DNA of 18,303 nt, from the NCBI GenBank assembly GCA_016293435.1, contig JAEDEG010000049.1, positions 1-18,303 of the forward strand, given 5' to 3'. This stretch comes from Clostridia bacterium (GTDB lineage Bacteria; Bacillota; Clostridia; UMGS1810). Numbering within the stretch: position 1 is the stretch's first letter; every line of letters begins with the position of its first letter. The position numbers and the translations under genes were made by a program. The notes beneath the pieces are model-generated. The model was not told the origin of the DNA and did not search any database. It was given only the letters and a program-made list of their open reading frames with translations. Shown here piece after piece: positions 14,078 to 18,303 of this stretch.

Positions 14078-14106
14078 TTGAACAAAAAAAACAATTATGA
14101 TATAAT
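14078..14106 (+). promoter_or_regulatory. Promoter of the GNAT / phosphopantetheinyl transferase pair
   Basis: TTGAAC (14078-14083) and TATAAT (14101-14106) are 17 bases apart, about 32 bases before the first start codon. Confidence 0.72.
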
Positions 14107-14138
14107 AAAGTAAAATAAAAAATATTCAAAAGGTTGTG

Positions 14139-14660
14139 ATGCAATTGTTTCCCACCGGATTTTGTACAGCAGGTTTTGACATTTTCCCCTATCCTTTTTT
14201 TCGAGAAGATGAATATTATGATCTGATGGCTGAGCAATGGCATATTGTGCAGCCCGATAAAATGACCTATGCCTGCGAAACGGAAGCAGAAACATACAAA
14301 AAGCAATACGACGCTTTTATGGATTATCTGAAAGAAAGCCTTAAAAATGATCTGAAATCGGGCAAATACCAAGACTACAAAATCGCAAATGCAAAGGGCG
14401 AGCTTTGCGGTGTGGCAGATGTTGGAACAATATATTTTGATTCACCTGAGGTGGGGATTATATTAAAGGAAGAATACCGAGGCAAGGGCTACGGTTATGA
14501 AATAATGATAGAATTTGCAAAAAGAGTCAAAAATTGTCTTGGTGCAAAAAAACTGATATGGCGTACCGAGCAAAATAACCTTGCAGGCATATGCCTTGCA
14601 CTGCGTCTCGGCGGAAGAGAGGCATTTTGGGTTGATAATTTCAGATGCTTTGAAATTTAG
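14139..14660 (+). CDS. GNAT-family N-acetyltransferase
   Basis: The 173-residue protein has a GNAT fold in its second half. V-G-I-I-L followed by RGKGYG (residues 114-119) is the acetyl-CoA-binding motif A; the following helix is YEIMIEFAKR, and WRTEQNNLAGICLALRLGG carries the motif B region with an Asn. It transfers an acetyl group from acetyl-CoA; the substrate is unknown. The N-terminal 40 residues (aromatic, FDIFPYPFFREDEYYDL) are not part of the usual fold and may shape substrate binding. ATG 14139 is preferred over the GTG just before it because AAAGG lies five bases upstream of the ATG. A phosphopantetheinyl transferase gene follows after 31 bases. Confidence 0.8.
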   Translation: MQLFPTGFCTAGFDIFPYPFFREDEYYDLMAEQWHIVQPDKMTYACETEAETYKKQYDAFMDYLKESLKNDLKSGKYQDYKIANAKGELCGVADVGTIYFDSPEVGIILKEEYRGKGYGYEIMIEFAKRVKNCLGAKKLIWRTEQNNLAGICLALRLGGREAFWVDNFRCFEI

Positions 14661-14691
14661 AATTTAGAATATACAAAGGCAGATTAACATA

Positions 14692-15378
14692 ATGTTTAAT
14701 ATAATGTATGCGGATGTGTCTCCGCTAAATAACGAAACCATATATGCCGCAGCATATGATATTCTGCCGCCGTTTAGGCAAAAAAAGGCCGATTCACTAA
14801 GGCACCGCAAAGACAAAAATCTATCGATCGGTGCATGGCTTGTGCTGAAAATTGCTCTCGGTAAGGCAGGATTTGATATTGACGAATTGGAATTTGATGT
14901 TCAAAAGGGCGGCAAACCGTACATTATAAATAAAGAAGAAAGAGACAAGATTTATTTCAGCCTTTCCCATTCGGGAAATATTGCTCTTGCGGCTGTGTCT
15001 GACTGCACTGTTGGTGCAGATATCGAAGAATCCGGAAGCTTTAACCCCGATATATGCCGGCGTTTTTTTAAAAAAGCTGAACGAGATGCAATATTTTCTC
15101 TTTTGGATGAAGAAAGGCAAGGGAATATGTTTTTCAGAATATGGACTCTAAAGGAAAGCTATGTAAAAATGACCGGCAGGGGGATATCGGGCTTTTCGGA
15201 ATGTGAAATAATTCCCGACAAACCGAAGCAGACAAAAACAAATTTGCCCGGATGCATTTTTAACGAATACGAAGCTATTGGATACCGGATTGGCGTGTGC
15301 TCATTAAGTGATGAAGCTCCGTCTTTTGAAAAGGTAAATATAATAAAATTATTTGCCGAAAATGCGATTGGATTATAA
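14692..15378 (+). CDS. 4'-phosphopantetheinyl transferase, Sfp type
   Basis: The 228-residue protein has the two-lobed Sfp architecture and length. F-S-L-S-H-S-G-N at about 89-96 binds CoA. VGADIE (107-112) carries the Mg-binding Asp110 and Glu112, and FRIWTLKESYVKMTGRGI (148-165) the conserved W-x-x-K-E-S with Lys154 and Glu155. Such enzymes move the phosphopantetheine arm of CoA onto carrier proteins of fatty acid, polyketide or peptide synthesis. No carrier protein or synthase lies in the window, so its partner is unknown. Only a weak AAAGG lies 12 bases before the ATG; a second ATG four codons in (14704) is possible. No clear terminator follows. Confidence 0.93.
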   Translation: MFNIMYADVSPLNNETIYAAAYDILPPFRQKKADSLRHRKDKNLSIGAWLVLKIALGKAGFDIDELEFDVQKGGKPYIINKEERDKIYFSLSHSGNIALAAVSDCTVGADIEESGSFNPDICRRFFKKAERDAIFSLLDEERQGNMFFRIWTLKESYVKMTGRGISGFSECEIIPDKPKQTKTNLPGCIFNEYEAIGYRIGVCSLSDEAPSFEKVNIIKLFAENAIGL

Positions 15379-15425
15379 TTAATTTACAGAATAAATAAAA
15401 ATTAATTTATTGCTTAAAAAAATGC

Positions 15426-15454
15426 TTGACAATTTGCATTATGAGTATTACAAT
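15426..15454 (+). promoter_or_regulatory. Promoter of the D-amino acid transaminase / 5-oxoprolinase operon
   Basis: TTGACA (15426-15431) and TACAAT (15449-15454) are separated by 17 bases. The expected start near 15461 leaves a leader of about 107 bases. Confidence 0.85.
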
Positions 15455-15461
15455 AAAACTT

Positions 15462-15492
15462 GGTGAAGTAAAACTCACCCGCGTTTTAACTT
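15462..15492 (+). promoter_or_regulatory. Leader hairpin / possible H-type pseudoknot, with downstream dyad
   Basis: At the predicted 5' end of the transcript GGTGA (15462-15466) pairs with TCACC (15475-15479). Bases TAAAAC in its loop (15469-15474) are complementary to GTTTTA (15483-15488), which would form a compact pseudoknot. A run of seven T follows at 15504-15510, and a dyad ATTACA / TGTAAT lies at 15518-15523 and 15533-15538. It matches no riboswitch class I know. Confidence 0.3.
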
Positions 15493-15567
15493 TATTGAGA
15501 ATGTTTTTTTGTAGAAAATTACACTCCCATAATGTAATGTACTATATATGCAAAGGAGATTATATTA

Positions 15568-16407
15568 ATGAAAACACTCGGCTATTACAACGGCAAATTT
15601 GACGAAATTGAAAACATGTCTGTACCCATGAATGACAGGGTCTGCTATTTTGGAGACGGCGTATATGATGCAACCAGCAGCCGCAACTACAAAATTTTTG
15701 CACTTGATGAACACATTGACCGTCTCTACAACAGTGCGGCTCTTCTGAAAATAAAAATTGAACAGACAAAAGAAGAAATGACCGCAATTCTAAACGAAAT
15801 GGTTTCAAAAATGGATACCGGAAACAACTTTGTGTATTGGCAGGTTACAAGAGGTACGGCTCCCAGAAATCACATCTTTCCCGAAGACTCGAAGGCAAAC
15901 CTCTGGATTACCATTACTCCAAAAGAGGTTATTGACGTATATCCCAAAATCAAGCTCATAACTATGGAGGACACCCGCTTTCTTCATTGCAACATAAAAA
16001 CTCTCAACCTTATTCCTTCTGTTATGGCATCTCAAAAAGCAAAGGAAGCCGGCTGCGACGAAACAGTGCTTCACAGAGGCGACAGAGTAACCGAGTGTGC
16101 TCACAGTAATGTACATATCATAAAAGACGGTGTGTTTATGACTGCACCCACGGATCATTTGATTTTGCCCGGTATTGCAAGAATCCACCTTATAAAGGCC
16201 TGCAAAAAGCTCGGTATTGCAGTTGACGAAACCCCCTTTACAGTTGATGATATGATGAATGCAGACGAAATTATAGTATCATCCGCAAGCACCTTCTGTC
16301 GCTCTGCAAACGAAATTGACGGTGTAAAGGTTGGCGGCAAAGCACCTGAGCTTCTCAAAAAGCTTCAGGATGAAGTAATGCGCGAATTCTACGAAGCTAC
16401 CGAATAA
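15568..16407 (+). CDS. D-amino acid transaminase-like enzyme (class IV PLP aminotransferase)
   Basis: This 279-residue enzyme of fold type IV has PLP lysine Lys144 in HCNIKTLNLIPSVMA, the arrangement of D-alanine transaminases. Also present are MNDRVCYFGDGVYDATSSRN near 21-40, an Arg/His segment VTRGTAPRNHIFP at 93-105 and VTECAHSNVHII at 174-185. The family exchanges amino groups between D-amino acids and 2-oxo acids, typically D-Ala plus 2-oxoglutarate giving D-Glu plus pyruvate. A branched-chain or aminodeoxychorismate relative is less likely given the C-N-I-K-T-L-N pattern and the neighbours. The start has AAAGGAG eight bases upstream. It is first in an operon whose next genes would handle D-Glu and 5-oxoproline, which supports a role in making or draining D-glutamate. 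Confidence 0.85.
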   Translation: MKTLGYYNGKFDEIENMSVPMNDRVCYFGDGVYDATSSRNYKIFALDEHIDRLYNSAALLKIKIEQTKEEMTAILNEMVSKMDTGNNFVYWQVTRGTAPRNHIFPEDSKANLWITITPKEVIDVYPKIKLITMEDTRFLHCNIKTLNLIPSVMASQKAKEAGCDETVLHRGDRVTECAHSNVHIIKDGVFMTAPTDHLILPGIARIHLIKACKKLGIAVDETPFTVDDMMNADEIIVSSASTFCRSANEIDGVKVGGKAPELLKKLQDEVMREFYEATE

Positions 16408-16428
16408 GATGGAGAAAGGGAAATACCA

Positions 16429-17496
16429 ATGACACAGCAGGAATTAACCATTTTAAACCTCGGTCAGAGTCTTGACGACCTTGCAAATATCGACCCGAGA
16501 GGCTACGGTGTGTGCAAAATTCTCTACAGTGCTTCGAGAGAATACACCGGCGGCCCCACGTCGATGAATGCGGCTCAGAAGCTTGCAGACACAGTTAAAG
16601 AGGGCGACATCGTGTATGTTATGACGGGCTTTGTGCTCCGCCCGTATAAAAAAGCAGAAATGGACGGTATTGTAAGCTCTATGCTGCTTTGCAGAGCACT
16701 TGTTAAAGCCTTTGGTGCAAAACCGATAATCATCTGCCCCGAGGATAACCGCAAAGCAGTTGAAAACCTGGCATCTTGTGTTGGGCTACATCTTTTTGAA
16801 GATATTGATACGCTTAAAGAAATCCCGGTTTCTATGGGTGTTATTTACTATACAAAAGATTCTAAGTGTGCAGAACAGCAGGCAGACGAAATTATTGCAA
16901 AGTCAAAGCCCTCTGCAGTGGTCAGCATTGAGTGTCCCGGTGCAAATGAAATCGGATGCTATCATAATGCTATAGGCCTCAGTGTGACCGAGCTTGAAGC
17001 CAAGCAGGACATACTCTTTGAAAAGCTTCAGGCTATGGGAGTGCTAAACATTGCAATAGGTGACCTCGGCAACGAAATAGGAATGGGTACAATATCCGAT
17101 ACACTAAACAAATATATCCCATATGCTCGCAAAGGTGCCTGCAGCTGCGGCTGCGGCGGCGGTATTGCCGTTAAGACCAAGGCAGACAACATTATCACGG
17201 CAACGGTTTCTGACTGGGGCTGTTATGCCATGATTGCTGCTCTTGCCTTTATCAAAGAGGATATCGACATAATGCACGATGCAGAGCTTGAAAAAGAGGC
17301 GGTTATATGTGCGAGCAACAGCGGTATGATTGATATGTACGGCTGGCTTATTCCTGCAATTGACGGTTTTGGTCTCGAAATCAATTTGCCAATTGTATCT
17401 CTCATGCGTGAAATGGTGGCAAAAGCTCTCAATCTCAGGGAAACCTGCAAAACATGGTTTAAAAAGGTTGATGAGCTCCACTGGTTTGACAAATAA
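16429..17496 (+). CDS. D-glutamate cyclase-like protein (DUF4392 family)
   Basis: The 355-residue cytoplasmic protein resembles the D-glutamate cyclase C-terminal family (DUF4392), whose mammalian member DGLUCY converts D-glutamate to 5-oxo-D-proline. Conserved-looking segments are EMDGIVSSMLLCRAL (77-91), SIECPGANEIGCYHN (166-180), NIAIGDLGNEIGMG (207-220) and VSDWGCYAMIAAL (260-272). A cysteine-glycine cluster, A-C-S-C-G-C-G-G-G at 237-245, lies between the last two and is more Cys-rich than I would expect; whether it binds metal is unknown. The gene lies 21 bases after the transaminase gene and 23 bases before pxpB, so the three form one transcript. Family membership is from pattern memory, and the enzymatic activity is inferred from family and context. 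Confidence 0.78.
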   Translation: MTQQELTILNLGQSLDDLANIDPRGYGVCKILYSASREYTGGPTSMNAAQKLADTVKEGDIVYVMTGFVLRPYKKAEMDGIVSSMLLCRALVKAFGAKPIIICPEDNRKAVENLASCVGLHLFEDIDTLKEIPVSMGVIYYTKDSKCAEQQADEIIAKSKPSAVVSIECPGANEIGCYHNAIGLSVTELEAKQDILFEKLQAMGVLNIAIGDLGNEIGMGTISDTLNKYIPYARKGACSCGCGGGIAVKTKADNIITATVSDWGCYAMIAALAFIKEDIDIMHDAELEKEAVICASNSGMIDMYGWLIPAIDGFGLEINLPIVSLMREMVAKALNLRETCKTWFKKVDELHWFDK

Positions 17497-17519
17497 AATA
17501 AACTTGAAAGGTTAAAGCT

Positions 17520-18248
17520 ATGACCAATAATACCGGTAAGGTCAGATTTCTTTCGTGCGGTGACAGTGCGGTTACGGTTGAATTTTCTAAAGAAATAAAC
17601 GAAGAAACCAACCGCAAAATCAGATTTCTTGCATCAAAAATAGAAAGCGACGGCATAAAGGGTGTTTCGGAAAGTGTGCCCACATTTTGCAGTATGACAA
17701 TCTATTTTGACCCATTTGTTATATCAAGAAAGAAATTGAAAAAAAAGATACTAAAAATTATAGATTCGTATAAGGAAAGCTCCGGCGAAAAACGGCGGGT
17801 TTTCCTTATTCCCGTTTGTTATGAAGGGGAATATGCTCCCGATATGGAAGATGTGAGCAAGCTCACCGGGCTTTCAAAAGAGAAAATAATAAAAATTCAC
17901 ACCTCAACAGACTATCTAATATATATGCTCGGATTTTTGCCGGGATTTCCTTACCTGGGAGGAATGGACAAGCGAATTGAGGCTCCGAGGCTCGACACTC
18001 CGCGCACTGTTATTCCAGCCGGTGCGGTGGGCATAGGCGGCAAGCAGACGGGTATTTATCCTCTGGCATCTCCCGGCGGCTGGCGGCTCATAGGCAGAAC
18101 TCCGGTTAAGGTATATGATCCCGAAAGGGCTGAACCGATTGTGTACAAGGCCGGTGACTACATTAGATTTTATTCGGTCAGTGAGTCCGAGTTTGAAAAA
18201 ATAGCCGCATCAAACCCGAGTGAGATAGAAGTGAGGGAGGAAAGCTAA
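17520..18248 (+). CDS. pxpB: 5-oxoprolinase subunit PxpB (KipI family)
   Basis: The 242-residue protein matches PxpB/KipI in length and motifs. FLSCGDSAVTVEFS near 10-23 opens the protein; IYMLGFLPGFPYLGG (134-148) and PRTVIPAGAVGIGGKQTGIY (161-180) with SPGGWRLIGRTP follow in the cyclophilin-like domain. PxpB works with PxpC and PxpA as an ATP-dependent 5-oxoprolinase that opens 5-oxoproline to glutamate. In Bacillus the related KipI also inhibits the sporulation kinase KinA, but the neighbours here favour the metabolic role. A ribosome binding site GAAAGG lies eight bases upstream. The stop overlaps the pxpC start (TAATG), indicating translational coupling. Confidence 0.94.
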   Translation: MTNNTGKVRFLSCGDSAVTVEFSKEINEETNRKIRFLASKIESDGIKGVSESVPTFCSMTIYFDPFVISRKKLKKKILKIIDSYKESSGEKRRVFLIPVCYEGEYAPDMEDVSKLTGLSKEKIIKIHTSTDYLIYMLGFLPGFPYLGGMDKRIEAPRLDTPRTVIPAGAVGIGGKQTGIYPLASPGGWRLIGRTPVKVYDPERAEPIVYKAGDYIRFYSVSESEFEKIAASNPSEIEVREES

Positions 18249-18303
18249 TGGCTAAAATAACAGTTGTTTCCTCCGGACCTTTGTCAACAATTCAGGACGA
18301 GGG
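18248..18303 (+). CDS. pxpC: 5-oxoprolinase subunit PxpC (KipA family), 5' end only
   Basis: ATG at 18248 overlaps the pxpB stop by one base. The 18 visible codons read MAKITVVSSGPLSTIQDEG, the normal opening of PxpC/KipA (V-x-x-x-G-x-x-T-x-Q-D). The gene runs off the window edge. In complete loci pxpA (LamB/YcsF family) is usually adjacent and would be expected beyond the window. Confidence 0.88.
   Translation, partial: MAKITVVSSGPLSTIQDE

Noticed and set aside
15378..15425. ATTAATTT / AAATTAAT inverted repeat as terminator of the phosphopantetheinyl transferase gene
   Set aside because: The stem is all A/T and no T run follows; it is too weak to call.

Overview
The window looks like chromosome from a low-to-moderate GC Gram-positive anaerobe, most likely class Clostridia (Bacillota). 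The evidence is the gene order ctsR-mcsA-mcsB-clpC, a CtsR operator, sigma-A promoters near TTGACA-17-TATAAT, strong AGGAGG-type ribosome binding sites, an ECF vitamin transporter S component and proteins with copper-amine-oxidase-like stalk domains. No rRNA, tRNA or CRISPR array is visible.

Left part (1-4.75 kb). The window opens in the 3' end of a copper P-type ATPase gene. Its reading frame runs without a stop into a CopZ-like metal-binding domain that has its own ribosome binding site. After a terminator comes a decayed stretch (about 520-1180) holding a frameshifted fragment of a medium-chain dehydrogenase, an unrecognised fragment and a truncated gene. Next is a self-contained three-gene phage head module (scaffold-like protein, N4-gp56 family major capsid protein, small head-associated protein) between two strong terminators, with no portal, terminase, protease, tail or integrase gene in view. 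Facing it is a MocR-type regulator that has lost about 90 C-terminal residues and the PLP-binding lysine. It diverges from an ECF transporter S component.

Middle part (5.4-13.6 kb). A minus-strand pair encodes an exported stalk-domain protein and a citrate synthase, read from a consensus promoter. A double-hairpin element of about 80 bp separates it from the minus-strand heat-shock operon ctsR-mcsA-mcsB-clpC. That operon has a consensus promoter and one CtsR box just downstream of the -10. McsB and McsA form the protein-arginine kinase, ClpC is the unfoldase for arginine-phosphorylated clients, and CtsR represses the operon.

Right part (13.6-18.3 kb). An AT-rich gene-free stretch of about 500 bp between divergent operons carries a cluster of DnaA-box sequences and is a candidate replication origin or DnaA-binding locus. 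The plus strand then carries a GNAT acetyltransferase and an Sfp-type phosphopantetheinyl transferase. Behind a strong promoter and a structured leader follows an operon of a D-amino-acid transaminase-like enzyme, a D-glutamate cyclase-like (DUF4392) protein, PxpB and the start of PxpC.

The observations most worth following are the D-amino acid / D-glutamate / 5-oxoproline operon, the isolated capsid module, the DnaA-box cluster, the copA gene with a nested copZ, and the MocR lacking its PLP lysine.
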